A stretch of 50,613 bases of DNA from JBHELQ01 sp046262995. Lineage in GTDB: Bacteria; Actinomycetota; Thermoleophilia; Solirubrobacterales; Thermoleophilaceae. Below the pieces are notes generated by a model. The model was not told where the DNA came from and made no database searches. It saw nothing but the letters and a program-made list of their open reading frames with translations. This document shows positions 15,004-23,979 of the stretch, piece by piece. The position numbers were made by a program, and so were the translations under genes. Position 1 is the stretch's first letter, and each line of letters begins with the position of its first letter. The stretch covers positions 1-50,613 of the forward strand of contig JBHELQ010000098.1 in the NCBI GenBank assembly GCA_046262995.1, given 5' to 3'.

Positions 15004-16480
15004 ACGCGGCTTCCGAGTAGGCCGGATCGGCGCCACCGGGCTCGGGACCGGTTTCGACCTGACGCTCCGCCTGCCGCTCGGGCTGGATCACGGTCGCCGC
15101 CACGACCAGAGCGGCGACCACCAGGGCGGCGCCGATCAGGAAGGCCAGGTGATAGCCGCCGGTGAGCGCCGCGGGCAGGTTGTCGCCGCTGGCGCGCAGG
15201 CTGTCGCTGCGCGTGGCGGACAGCGTCGCGAGGACCGCCAGGCCCAGGGCGCCGCCGACCTGCATCGACGTGTTGACCAGACCGGAGGCGAGGCCGGCGT
15301 CCTCCCGGGTCGCTCCTGACATCGCCAGAGTCATGAGGGCGGGGAACGAGACGCCGATGCCGAACGCGAGCACGATCATCACCGGCAGGACGTGTTGCAC
15401 GTAGTTCCCGCCCACCGGCGCCTGCGTGAACAGGAGCAGCCCGATCGCTATCAGCACCATGCCGGGGAGAAGCGTCCTCCGGGCGCCGAAGCGCATGATC
15501 AGCCGCTCCGAGTAACGCAGCGACAGCGTTCCCATCACGAGGGTGGCCGGCAGGAACGCGAAGCCGATCTGGAGCGGGTCGTAGCCCAGCACCCTCTGCA
15601 GGTAGAGCGCGCCCATGAAGAACATGCCGAACATCCCGGCCACCAGGAGCGCCTGCGCCACATTGGCGCCGGAGACGTTGCGCGAGCGGAAGATCCGCAG
15701 CGGGATGAGCGGGTTGCGCGCCGTGGCCTCGCGGGCGATGAAGACGGCGAGCAGCACGAGTGAGACGGCACCGAGCCCCAGCGTGCGGCCGGCGCCCCAG
15801 CCGTAGTCGGCCGCCGGCTTGACGATCGTGTAGACGCCGAGCATCAGGGAGCTCGTGATCAGGACCGCTCCCGGGATGTCGGCGCCGTCCCCGAAGCCGA
15901 TTCCCTTGTCGCGCTCGAGCAGACGCATGGCCAGGACGGCCGTGACGATCCCGATCGGGATGTTCACGAAGAAGATCCAGTGCCAGTTGATCGACTGGGT
16001 CAGCACGCCGCCGGCCAACAGCCCGACCGACCCGCCGGCGGAGGCGACGAAGCCGTAGACGCCGATCGCCTTCGCCTGGTCCCGCGGCTCGGAGAACATC
16101 GTCACGATCATCCCGAGGATCACGGCGGAGGTCATGGCGCCGCCGACGCCCTGGACGAAGCGCGCGCCCACGAGCAGGCCCTGGCTCTGAGCGACCCCGC
16201 ACAGCAGCGAGGCGAACGTGAACACGGCGAGCCCGGCCATGAAGACGCTCTTGCGGCCGAGGATGTCGCCGAAGCGCCCGGCCAGGAGCAGCAGGCCCCC
16301 GAAGGCGATCAGGTACGCGTTGACCACCCAGGCCAGGCTCGACTGCGAGAAGCCGAGGTCGTCCTGGATCGAGGGCAGCGCCACGTTCACGACGGTCACG
16401 TCGAGGACGATCATCAGCATCCCGATGCAGAGCACGTACAGCGCGATCCAACGATTCCTGTCGGTCATGTGCTCTGCCAT
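15002..16480 (-). CDS. MFS exporter, DHA2 (EmrB/QacA) family
   Basis: 492 residues, about 14 membrane helices. N-terminal motif LDVTVVNVALPSIQDDL (motif D1 of the DHA2 family), motif A GRFGDILGRKSVFMAG, motif B GARFVQGVGGAMTSA and motif C SVGLLAGGVLT are all present. It exports drugs or hydrophobic compounds by proton antiport. Start chosen at the ATG giving MAEHMTDRNRW because GGAGG lies 6-7 bases before it; the frame is open further upstream without support. The VOC gene lies 58 bases upstream in the same direction, so the two may be co-transcribed. Confidence 0.92.
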   Translation of the reverse strand: MAEHMTDRNRWIALYVLCIGMLMIVLDVTVVNVALPSIQDDLGFSQSSLAWVVNAYLIAFGGLLLLAGRFGDILGRKSVFMAGLAVFTFASLLCGVAQSQGLLVGARFVQGVGGAMTSAVILGMIVTMFSEPRDQAKAIGVYGFVASAGGSVGLLAGGVLTQSINWHWIFFVNIPIGIVTAVLAMRLLERDKGIGFGDGADIPGAVLITSSLMLGVYTIVKPAADYGWGAGRTLGLGAVSLVLLAVFIAREATARNPLIPLRIFRSRNVSGANVAQALLVAGMFGMFFMGALYLQRVLGYDPLQIGFAFLPATLVMGTLSLRYSERLIMRFGARRTLLPGMVLIAIGLLLFTQAPVGGNYVQHVLPVMIVLAFGIGVSFPALMTLAMSGATREDAGLASGLVNTSMQVGGALGLAVLATLSATRSDSLRASGDNLPAALTGGYHLAFLIGAALVVAALVVAATVIQPERQAERQVETGPEPGGADPAYSEAA

Positions 16481-16538
16481 GGAGTGCCTCCTCTGTCGTT
16501 GCCGCTCTGCACCCAAGGACCGCCCCGGGCGCCGTAAC

Positions 16539-16928
16539 TCATCGGTTCCCACGCGAATCGGGATGGTCCTTCGGCTGCCAGAAGGCGATTTCCCCGCCCG
16601 CCGGCGCCGCCACCACGCTGCGCCAGCCCGCCGGCCCCTCGCGGGGATCCAGGAGCACCGAGGCGCCCAGCCGGCGAGCGCGCTCCGTGATCTCCCTGGC
16701 GTCGGCGACCTCCACATACGGTAGCCAAAGCGGTTGACGGGTCGCGCATTCGATGACCCCGCCCCCGCACACCCCGCCCCTGAGGCCCAGCGCGCAGTAG
16801 CTGCCGCCGCCGGCGTCGATCCGCTCCGGCCGCCAGCCGCACAGCTGTGCGTAGAACGCGCATGCGCGGGGCAGGTCGCCGGTGTGCAGCTCCAGGTGGA
16901 CGACAGGCTTGGGCGTGGGGGACACCAT
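16539..16928 (-). CDS. VOC superfamily protein (glyoxalase/bleomycin-resistance fold)
   Basis: 129 residues with the paired beta-alpha-beta-beta-beta modules of the vicinal-oxygen-chelate fold: VVHLELHTGDLPRACAFYAQLCGW at the start, with H11 the first likely metal ligand, and a second module from LPYVEVADAREITERA. The end GEIAFWQPK carries the usual E near the last strand. Function within the superfamily cannot be assigned. Divergent from the ECF sigma factor gene by 49 bases and followed by an exporter gene, a resistance-like arrangement. Confidence 0.8.
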   Translation of the reverse strand: MVSPTPKPVVHLELHTGDLPRACAFYAQLCGWRPERIDAGGGSYCALGLRGGVCGGGVIECATRQPLWLPYVEVADAREITERARRLGASVLLDPREGPAGWRSVVAAPAGGEIAFWQPKDHPDSRGNR

Positions 16929-16977
16929 TCCTCTCCTCTATGACAGCCCTCGCCCGCCGAACTAATCTGCTGACCGC

Positions 16978-18063
16978 ATGAGCGCAGCGGCCACAGCCAT
17001 GAGCACTCAGGAGCGCGAGCTCCTGGCCTCCGCCCGCGGCGGCGACGAGGACGCCTACCGCCGCCTGGTCGAGCCGCGTCACGCGGAGCTCCAGGCGCAT
17101 TGCTACCGGATGCTGGGCTCGGTCCACGACGCCGAGGACGCGCTTCAGGAGACCCTGCTGCGGGCGTGGCGCGGGCTGCGGCGCTTCGAGGGCAGGAGCT
17201 CCCTGCGCTCCTGGCTCTACACGATCGCGACCAACACCTGCCTCAACGCGATCGAACGACGGCCGAAGCGGGTGCTACCGATCGACTACGGCCCCGCCGC
17301 AGACCCGCACGACAGTCCCGGCGAGCCGCTTGTCGAGTCCGTGTGGGTGGAGCCGTACGCGGACGAGCGGCTGGACCTCGAGGACGGGTTCGCCGCGCCG
17401 GAGGCCCGCTACGAGCAGCGGGAGAGCGTGGAGCTGGCCTTCGTGGCTGCGCTTCAGCACCTGCCTGCCACGCAGCGCGCGGCGCTGATCCTGCGCGAGG
17501 TGCTGGGCTTTTCGGCGAAGGAGGTCGCCGAATCGCTCGAGACGAGCGTCCCCTCCGTGAACAGCGCACTGCAGCGGGCCCGCAAGGCAGTCGACGAGCG
17601 ACTACCCGAGCAGAGCCAGCAGGAGACCCTGCGCGCGGTCGGGGACGAGAAGCTGCGGGAGATCGTGGAGAGCTACACGGACGCGCTGCAGCGCGGCGAC
17701 GTCGACGCGGTCGTTGCCCTGCTGGCCGAGGACGCCACCTGGTCGATGCCCCCGCTGCCCCGCTGGTACCGCGGCGAGCAGGCCATCGGCGCCTTCCTCG
17801 CGGAGTATCCCTGCCAGGAGCGATGGCGGCACGTGCCGACTCGCGCGAACGGGCAGCTGGCAGTGGGCTGCTACATGTGGAACGACGAGGCGCAGAGCTA
17901 TCTCGCGGCGGTGCTCGACGTCCTCACCCTCCGTGGCACGCGCATCGAGGAGGTCACGGCTTTCCTGGCACCCTGGGTCTTCCGGCGCTTCGGCGACATC
18001 CCGGGGCTCATGACGCCCGAGGTCTTCCGCGAGTTCGGCCTGCCGGACGAGCTGCCGGCCTAG
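16978..18063 (+). CDS. ECF sigma factor with C-terminal SnoaL-like domain
   Basis: 361 residues. Region 2 (about 35-95) has AHCYRMLGSVHDAEDALQET and RSSLRSWLYTIATN; region 4 (about 155-205) has LPATQRAALILREVLGFSAKEVAESL. The remaining 140 residues form a SnoaL/NTF2-like domain (VESYTDALQRGDVDAVVALL...). This is the SigJ/SigG-like type (TIGR02960), in which the C-terminal domain replaces a separate anti-sigma factor and tunes activity, perhaps by binding a ligand. Start 16978, or ATG 16999, which gives MSTQERELL. Likely controls itself and the divergent VOC-MFS pair. Confidence 0.9.
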   Translation: MSAAATAMSTQERELLASARGGDEDAYRRLVEPRHAELQAHCYRMLGSVHDAEDALQETLLRAWRGLRRFEGRSSLRSWLYTIATNTCLNAIERRPKRVLPIDYGPAADPHDSPGEPLVESVWVEPYADERLDLEDGFAAPEARYEQRESVELAFVAALQHLPATQRAALILREVLGFSAKEVAESLETSVPSVNSALQRARKAVDERLPEQSQQETLRAVGDEKLREIVESYTDALQRGDVDAVVALLAEDATWSMPPLPRWYRGEQAIGAFLAEYPCQERWRHVPTRANGQLAVGCYMWNDEAQSYLAAVLDVLTLRGTRIEEVTAFLAPWVFRRFGDIPGLMTPEVFREFGLPDELPA

Positions 18064-18071
18064 CCGAGCGG

Positions 18072-19949
18072 TCAGCGGTCGATCTCGAACCAGACTCGCG
18101 TCGAGCCGTCGGTCACCACTCCCCAGCGGTCGGCCAGCTGATCGACCAGGTACAGGCCCCATCCCGAGCCGAGCTCGCGGTCGGGAGTCACGGCGCGGGG
18201 CTCGAACCCCGGGCCCCTGTCCAGCACCTCGACCCGCACCCTGTCCGCCAGGACGATCGCACTGAGCTCGACGAGCTCCTCTGGGCCGGCGCCCGAGTGG
18301 CGAATGCTGTTGGTAACGAGCTCGCTCACCAGGAGCCGCAGATTCGTCACGAGGGCGCGGTCCAGCTCGGACTCGAGCTGATCGATGGCGCGCCGGGCAC
18401 GCGCTATGTCGGCCAGATCGCCGCGCAGCCGGGCGGTCACCTCGCGCCTGCCTCCGCCGTCGGGGACCCGCAGGACGAGCAGCGCGATGTCGTCGCGTGG
18501 CTCCGCTTCCGTGGAGTCGAGCACCTCCCGCTGGATCGCGCCCGCGATAGCGGCTGCGTCCCCGCCGGTGCAGGCCTCGAGCACGGTGACCAGGTCGCCT
18601 GAGGTCAATATGCGACCCGGTGCATACGCGTCAGTGAGCCCGTCGGTGTACAGCACCAGCGCGTCGCCCGGCGCCAGGTCGATCGTGTGGTCGGCGAGCT
18701 CCGGCTCACCCGTCACCCCGAGCAGCGTCCCGTACTCCCCGGCCGCTTCCACTCCGCCGCCGGCGCGCAGGACCAGCGGCAGCGGATGTCCCCCGCTCGC
18801 GACCGTGGCCTGCACGCCGGACCCTCCGTCCAGGTCCAGTCGCGTGTACGCCACCGTGCAGAACTCTCCCGGTGAGCGCTGGTGCAGGATCGCCTCGTTC
18901 AAGAGGCCCAGGATCCGGCTCGGTAGTCGTTCGTGGGCCGCGGCGGCCCTGAGCGTGTAGCGCGCCAGCCCCGTCACGGCGGCAGCCGGAGCGCCCTTTC
19001 CGCAGACATCTCCGATCACCGCCGCCCAGCTTCCGTCGCCGCTCTCGAACAGGTCGTAGAAATCGCCTCCGACGAGATGTCGCTCCCCGGCGGGGCGGAA
19101 GCCCACGGCGGACTCGACTCCGGGGACCTCCGGCAGCGTGGAGGGCAGCAGGCTCTCCTGGAGCGTGCCGGCGATGTACTCCACGGTGTCTTCGATCTGC
19201 CTGCGCTCGGTGATCACCGCGGCCAGCACAAGCGCGGTCACGCCGGCCGCGCCGACGAACGACTGGGCCAGGAGCAACCTGTCGTCCGGCGAGTGTCCCG
19301 AGAACGGGCCCAGGTTATGTTCGGTGAACGTCACCGCCACCGCGGCGACCAGGAGGCTCGCCCCCGCCGCGCCCGGTTGCCAGAAGCGCAGGGAGGCCCA
19401 GATCAGGGCCGGGAACACCAGGTATGTCAGCCCGCTGCTCGTGGAGAAGACGAGCGAGGCGATCCCGACGGTCGTCACCACGAGCGCGGCCGCCTCCAGT
19501 GGTCTGCCGGGCGCCCGCCGGAAGGGCCAGTGCGCGGCCGCGATCAGCAGGACGGGCGCGACGACCAGGTCCCCGCCCATGTCTCCGAGCCACCACGTGC
19601 GCCAGACCGAGCCGAAGTCACCGGCGTCGATCTCGCCGCCGGCCAGCAGGCTGAGGACCCCGATCGTGGCGCTGACCGTGGTGCTCAGGACGCCCGCGAA
19701 GCCAACGAGCGCGAGGACGTCCCTCACTCGGTCGAGGGCGGGCCGGAAGTCCGCGACCCGACAGAGGAGATACGCGCCGGCGAGCGCCTCCAGCGTGTTG
19801 CCGGCGGTGATCCCGAAGACCGTGTAGAGGGGCACGCCGGTCCAGGCGTTGGCGAGGAACGCCCCCAGCGCCACGCCCGGCCAGAGCCGGAAGCCCCCGA
19901 GGACCAGCGCGGCCAGCGCGATACCGGTCGGCGGCCAGATAGCCGTCAC
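18072..19949 (-). CDS. MASE1-PP2C-HATPase regulator (phosphatase and kinase-like domain in one chain)
   Basis: 625 residues from GTG 19949. Residues 1-240 are a MASE1 membrane sensor (AIWPPTGIALAALVLGG). Residues 265-495 are a SpoIIE/PP2C phosphatase with GGDFYDL (294-300), GDVCGKG (313-319), LYTDGLTDA and DDIALL (486-491). Residues 505-620 are a GHKL ATPase of the RsbW type with ELVTNSIRH (543-551). Such proteins control anti-sigma antagonists. The frame stays open upstream to about 20106 and encodes YYGAAKLGLHLAFATKS, which fits the missing first MASE1 helix, but it has no ATG/GTG/TTG. A CTG at 20069 or a frameshift from the ATG of MRLPWPEER (other frame) could be the real start. Confidence 0.88.
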   Translation of the reverse strand: MTAIWPPTGIALAALVLGGFRLWPGVALGAFLANAWTGVPLYTVFGITAGNTLEALAGAYLLCRVADFRPALDRVRDVLALVGFAGVLSTTVSATIGVLSLLAGGEIDAGDFGSVWRTWWLGDMGGDLVVAPVLLIAAAHWPFRRAPGRPLEAAALVVTTVGIASLVFSTSSGLTYLVFPALIWASLRFWQPGAAGASLLVAAVAVTFTEHNLGPFSGHSPDDRLLLAQSFVGAAGVTALVLAAVITERRQIEDTVEYIAGTLQESLLPSTLPEVPGVESAVGFRPAGERHLVGGDFYDLFESGDGSWAAVIGDVCGKGAPAAAVTGLARYTLRAAAAHERLPSRILGLLNEAILHQRSPGEFCTVAYTRLDLDGGSGVQATVASGGHPLPLVLRAGGGVEAAGEYGTLLGVTGEPELADHTIDLAPGDALVLYTDGLTDAYAPGRILTSGDLVTVLEACTGGDAAAIAGAIQREVLDSTEAEPRDDIALLVLRVPDGGGRREVTARLRGDLADIARARRAIDQLESELDRALVTNLRLLVSELVTNSIRHSGAGPEELVELSAIVLADRVRVEVLDRGPGFEPRAVTPDRELGSGWGLYLVDQLADRWGVVTDGSTRVWFEIDR

Positions 19950-20151
19950 GCTCTTCGTGGCGAACGCCAGGTGCAGGCCGAGCTTCGCGGCGCCGTAGTA
20001 GACGCCGGCGAGGACGGCGACCTGCGCCGCGTAGAGCTTCCGGCTGGGGTCTATCGCTCCTCGGGCCAGGGGAGCCGCATCTTCCCAGGGGCGTTCGGGG
20101 AAAGCGAGCCGAGCCCGTTCCGGGGAGCTGTCGCCCTAGACTCGGCCGCGA

Positions 20152-20225
20152 GCCCCCGTAGCTCAGCGGATCAGAGCGAGGGACTTCTAATCCCTAGGTC
20201 GCAGGTTCGAATCCTGCCGGGGGCG
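20152..20225 (+). tRNA. tRNA-Arg (anticodon TCT)
   Basis: Acceptor GCCCCCG/CGGGGGC, anticodon stem AGGGA/TCCCT with loop CTTCTAA (TCT at 20186-20188), T arm GCAGG-TTCGAAT-CCTGC. Discriminator G; CCA not encoded. Followed within 10 bases by a GC hairpin and then by atypical sequence. Confidence 0.95.
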
Positions 20226-20232
20226 TAGGGGA

Positions 20233-20254
20233 AAGCCCTGCTAGCGCGGGGCTT
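20233..20254 (+). terminator. Hairpin downstream of tRNA-Arg
   Basis: AAGCCC / GGGCTT stem with a 10-base loop, 8 bases after the tRNA. No T run follows, so it may act as a processing or termination signal. Weak by itself. Confidence 0.4.
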
Positions 20255-20263
20255 GCAGGAAGC

Positions 20264-20322
20264 TGTCGCGCGGAGGTGGCAACAAAAGTGGCAACGGGCC
20301 ATGTGGCCCAGAGCTAGCCTGC
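20264..20322 (+). pseudogene. Possible 3' end remnant of a tyrosine recombinase gene
   Basis: Downstream of the tRNA, one plus frame reads SCRAEVATKVATGHVAQS and then TAG, across a direct repeat of GTGGCAAC. Tails of this V-A-T-x-V-A-T style are, from memory, common at the C-termini of actinobacterial phage-type integrases, and the position just 3' of a tRNA fits. Only about 18 residues remain and there is no catalytic part. This is a tentative call. Confidence 0.25.
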
Positions 20323-20415
20323 GCGACCCATGGTGGCGCTGACAGCGATGCGACGGACCACCAACGCGACCGTAGCTCTCCCCTGAACTGTTGGTCAAGT
20401 CGATACTCACGTCAT

Positions 20416-20700
20416 ATGGCAAACCAGCCCCTTGACATCGGGCGGTCTGAGATCGCCGCCCTACAAGTTGTCAGACAGGAATTCGATCCTTGGCCTGAGC
20501 AGTTCGCCGAATCGGGAAAGGCGCTCAGAGACGTGCGAATTGAGGGCGGCTATCCCAACACCCGGGTCGTCGTAGAGATCACCACCCCCCATGAGCGCGA
20601 GCCCATAGTCCTGAGCAGACCGCTCTGGGAGAAGACGCACGCGGGGTCCCCGGACGAAATCGCCCGCGAGCTCTGGATCTCGGTATTAGAGGCGTACTAG
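20416..20700 (+). CDS. Hypothetical protein, foreign-looking composition
   Basis: 94 residues, ATG start, no family recognised. It has a mixed helix/strand pattern: a helical N-terminus (SEIAALQVVRQEFD), a strand pair around RVVVEITTPHE and REPIVLSR, and a C-terminal helix (SPDEIARELWISVLEAY). Codon use is less G+C-biased than its neighbours, with a TTA leucine codon near the end and several CAA, ATT and ACC-poor stretches. Together with the tRNA-Arg just upstream this suggests a leftover from an integrated element. No ribosome site stands out. Confidence 0.55.
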   Translation: MANQPLDIGRSEIAALQVVRQEFDPWPEQFAESGKALRDVRIEGGYPNTRVVVEITTPHEREPIVLSRPLWEKTHAGSPDEIARELWISVLEAY

Positions 20701-20825
20701 GGCATGAGGTACTGATCCCAGCCGTCGGCATGCCTGAGGGCCTGGAGGGAGCGTGGACGAAGAAGAAGTCTTCTCCGCGATTGACGACGACTCCGAGGGC
20801 GGCGTCGCGCCCACCGGGGGCTCTC

Positions 20826-21095
20826 TCAGGTTGCGGAGTTGACTCCGGCCGAAGACGTGCTGCCGCCGCCCCTCTCGGGGCCAGCGCGATTCGCCTGCAG
20901 CATCGCCAGCGCCTCGCGCTCGCGGCGCCGGGCGTCCTCGAGCGAGCGGCTGACCCGGGCCCTGCGACGGAAGCGTCTCCCGGGTAGCTGCTCGAGCGTG
21001 GCCTGCAACGCCTCGGCCTCCTCCTTCGCCGAAACCGCGGTCCTCGCCAGCACGCTGTCGGCGGATCGACGCTCGTCGCCTTCCCATCTAGCCAC
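20826..21095 (-). CDS. Small basic helical protein, unknown
   Basis: 89 residues from GTG 21095, which is preceded at 6 bases by AAGGAGG, the best ribosome site in this region and the reason for preferring this frame over two overlapping ones. The sequence is charged and helical: SAKEEAEALQATLEQLPGRR, then RRRARVSRSLEDARRREREAL, with a disordered Ser/Gly/Thr tail. A coiled-coil or nucleic-acid-associated role is possible. No homologue recognised. Confidence 0.5.
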   Translation of the reverse strand: MARWEGDERRSADSVLARTAVSAKEEAEALQATLEQLPGRRFRRRARVSRSLEDARRREREALAMLQANRAGPERGGGSTSSAGVNSAT

Positions 21096-21212
21096 CAGGG
21101 GCCTCCTTCTTCGCCTCCTGGAATAGAACGAGTCGAGCGCCGAATACTTGCTGTGCACGCTTCCATCCAGCCTCAAGTCGCTTTGCCGGACTGGCGATTA
21201 CCCTCATAGACC

Positions 21213-22159
<947 letters not shown>

Positions 22160-22163
<4 letters not shown>

Positions 22164-22441
22164 GCTCCTCCGAGGCCAAGAACCTCGAGGCGATCAGCAA
22201 GGCAATCGACCAGCACAACGCCGAGTGCGAGTACCCGGCGGTGGCGGTCGAGCTGAACCCGTTCGAGATCGAGCGGCTCGGCTGGGATTCGATACGGGGG
22301 CTGCCGATCCGTCCGAACCCCTCGCTCGAGACGGGCCGCTTCCGCGTGGTCTGCGCCCGCGAGGAGGGCGAGCCGGGCGAAGAGGTGGAGGCCATCGCCG
22401 AGGAGGCGATCCCGGCCGAGCCGGTGCCGATTCGCCGGTAG
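22160..22441 (+). CDS. Conserved small protein downstream of the epimerase
   Basis: 93 residues, ATG overlapping the epimerase stop. Acidic protein with a helical start (KNLEAISKAIDQHNAEC), a mid-segment AVELNPFEIERLGWDSIRGLPI and an E-rich tail that contains VVCAREEGE. Family not recognised. The strict coupling suggests a function linked to the epimerase or at least shared expression. The tRNA-His gene follows. Confidence 0.65.
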
Positions 22442-22491
22442 GCCGGCGCCCCTTGCCAGGCCATACCCGCTGCTAGATTCCGCCCCAGCCT

Positions 22492-22565
22492 GGTGGGCGT
22501 AGCTCAGCTGGTAGAGCTCCTGGTTGTGGTCCAGGCGGTCGCGGGTTCGAGTCCCGTCGCTCACC
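22492..22565 (+). tRNA. tRNA-His (anticodon GTG)
   Basis: Acceptor GTGGGCG/CGCTCAC preceded by the G(-1) base at 22492 that marks tRNA-His, with discriminator C at 22565. Anticodon stem CCTGG/CCAGG, loop TTGTGGT (GTG at 22526-22528), T loop TTCGAGT. A strong hairpin terminator lies 36 bases downstream. Part of this gene recurs at 25883-25906. Confidence 0.95.
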
Positions 22566-22601
22566 CCTCAGGGCTGCGAACCGTCGCATCCCCGCGTCAT
22601 C

Positions 22602-22640
22602 GGGGCAGGGCCGTGCGGAGCACTGTCCCTGCCCCTCTTC
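22602..22640 (+). terminator. Rho-independent-like terminator of tRNA-His
   Basis: GGGGCAGGG / CCCTGCCCC, a perfect 9-base stem, encloses a second stem GTGC-GGA-GCAC and is followed by TCTTCCTT. The strongest terminator-like structure seen in the window. Confidence 0.75.
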
Positions 22641-22722
22641 CTTGGCCTGCTCGGTTCTCGCTCCTGAGAGGTGAGCGCCGGAGGTCGCTCACCTTGTACC
22701 TGCTGCCCGTACGATTGCGAGC

Positions 22723-23124
22723 GTGCCGTTCACGCTCAGGAACCTCAAGGAGGACCTGGAGGACCTCGGGTCCAACTTCAACGGCGCGCCGGACCTGGAG
22801 TTCCGCCTGGCGACCCAGGCCCTCGAGCTCGAGCAATCCGGTCTGAGCTACCAGCGCGTCCCGCCCGCCTATCGCTTTCCGTACGGCCACACCCACAAGA
22901 AGCAGGAGGAGGCGTACGTGGTCGTGCGCGGGAGCGGACGGATGAAACTCGACGACGAGATCGTCACGCTCAAGGAGTGGGACGTGGTGCGCGTCCCGCC
23001 CGGGACGTGGCGAGGCTACGAGGCCGGGCCGGAGGGCCTCGAGCTCATCGTCATCGGCGCACCCCATCTCGGCGAGTCTCCGCGCGACGACGTCGAGGGC
23101 CAGCGAGACTGGTGGGCGGACTAG
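22723..23124 (+). CDS. Cupin-domain protein
   Basis: 133 residues from GTG. A single cupin barrel: the first motif spans GHTHKKQEEAYVVVRGSG (near 55-72), giving H55, H57 and E62 as candidate metal ligands, and the second covers LKEWDVVRVPPGTWRGYEAG, where the usual histidine is replaced by W/R. It may therefore bind metal incompletely or act as a small-molecule sensor or isomerase. Substrate unknown. It stands alone between the tRNA-His terminator and the reductase gene. Confidence 0.8.
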   Translation: MPFTLRNLKEDLEDLGSNFNGAPDLEFRLATQALELEQSGLSYQRVPPAYRFPYGHTHKKQEEAYVVVRGSGRMKLDDEIVTLKEWDVVRVPPGTWRGYEAGPEGLELIVIGAPHLGESPRDDVEGQRDWWAD

Positions 23125-23164
23125 CGCAGGTTGGCCGCTTTAGCCCGCCTACTGAGGAGGCACG

Positions 23165-23812
23165 ATGAGCAGGCTTAGGTGTCATATCTCGGTCTCGCTG
23201 GACGGTTTCGTCGCGGGCCCGAACCAGAGCGAGGAGAACCCGCTCGGCGAGGGCGGCGAGCGGCTCCACGACTGGGTGGTTCCGCTGGCCGCCTGGCGCC
23301 AATCCCACGGCAAGCAGGGCGGCGATGTGAACGAGAGCGCGCGGATAGTCGAGGAATCGCGCGAGAACCTCGGCGCTGGCGTCATGGGCCGGAACATGTT
23401 CGGCCCGGTCCACGGTGGTGACTGGGGCGACGGGCAGTGGACGGGCTGGTGGGGCGACGACCCTCCCTACCACTACCCCGTGTTCGTTCTCACCCATTAT
23501 CCGCGTGACCCGGTGGAGATGGAGGGAGGGACCACGTTCCACTTCGTCACCGATGGAATCGAGTCCGCGCTCGAACAGGCAAGGGAGGCCGCCGGCGGCA
23601 AAGACGTAATGCTTTGGGGCGGCGGCCGGGTCGCGCAGCAGTACCTGGCAGCGGGACTGCTGGACGAGCTCGAGCTTCACGTCGTTCCGGTGGTGCTCGG
23701 CGACGGTGCTCGCCTCTTCGACAACCTCGGGGATGCGGAGGTACAGCTCGAGCAGGTCCGGGCCGTCGAGGCGCCCGGCGTCACCCACCTCAAGTACAGG
23801 AGCGTGAAATGA
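23165..23812 (+). CDS. Dihydrofolate-reductase-like protein (RibD C-terminal family)
   Basis: 215 residues; ATG 4 bases after GAGGAGG. The opening CHISVSLDGFVAGPNQ, the GRNMFGP segment and the later LWGGGRVAQQYLAAGLLDEL (near 155-175) are hallmarks of the RibD_C/DHFR-like fold that binds NADPH. Such stand-alone proteins are common in actinobacteria and have no fixed role. After its stop comes a nine-codon frame (MKLVAERS) in ATGA overlap, perhaps a remnant of a lost partner. The 167 bases before the next gene hold nothing else. Confidence 0.86.
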   Translation: MSRLRCHISVSLDGFVAGPNQSEENPLGEGGERLHDWVVPLAAWRQSHGKQGGDVNESARIVEESRENLGAGVMGRNMFGPVHGGDWGDGQWTGWWGDDPPYHYPVFVLTHYPRDPVEMEGGTTFHFVTDGIESALEQAREAAGGKDVMLWGGGRVAQQYLAAGLLDELELHVVPVVLGDGARLFDNLGDAEVQLEQVRAVEAPGVTHLKYRSVK

Positions 23813-23979
23813 AGCTGGTCGCCGAGCGGTCGTGAATCGAGCGCGGGCGAATGACGCTCGGATGTCGCGCAAGGCCCGAGGCGAGGGCCATCCCATCCGT
23901 CGGACACCATCGTGATATGACTCGCGCAAGAAACACGGCCGCGCTGCGTTCAAACAGGTAGCGGCGACAGGGGGGACCG

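Noticed and set aside
18933..20228. 431-residue plus frame opposite the PP2C regulator
   Set aside because: Low-complexity antisense of a strong coding gene; its end is a translation of tRNA-Arg.
20171..20422. Minus-strand open frame ending GRIRTCDLGIRSPSL
   Set aside because: It is the reverse translation of tRNA-Arg; this peptide is a well-known annotation artefact.
22493..22846. Plus-strand open frame beginning MGVAQLVELLVVVQAVAG
   Set aside because: It is the tRNA-His gene read as protein; the tRNA is complete and followed by a terminator hairpin.
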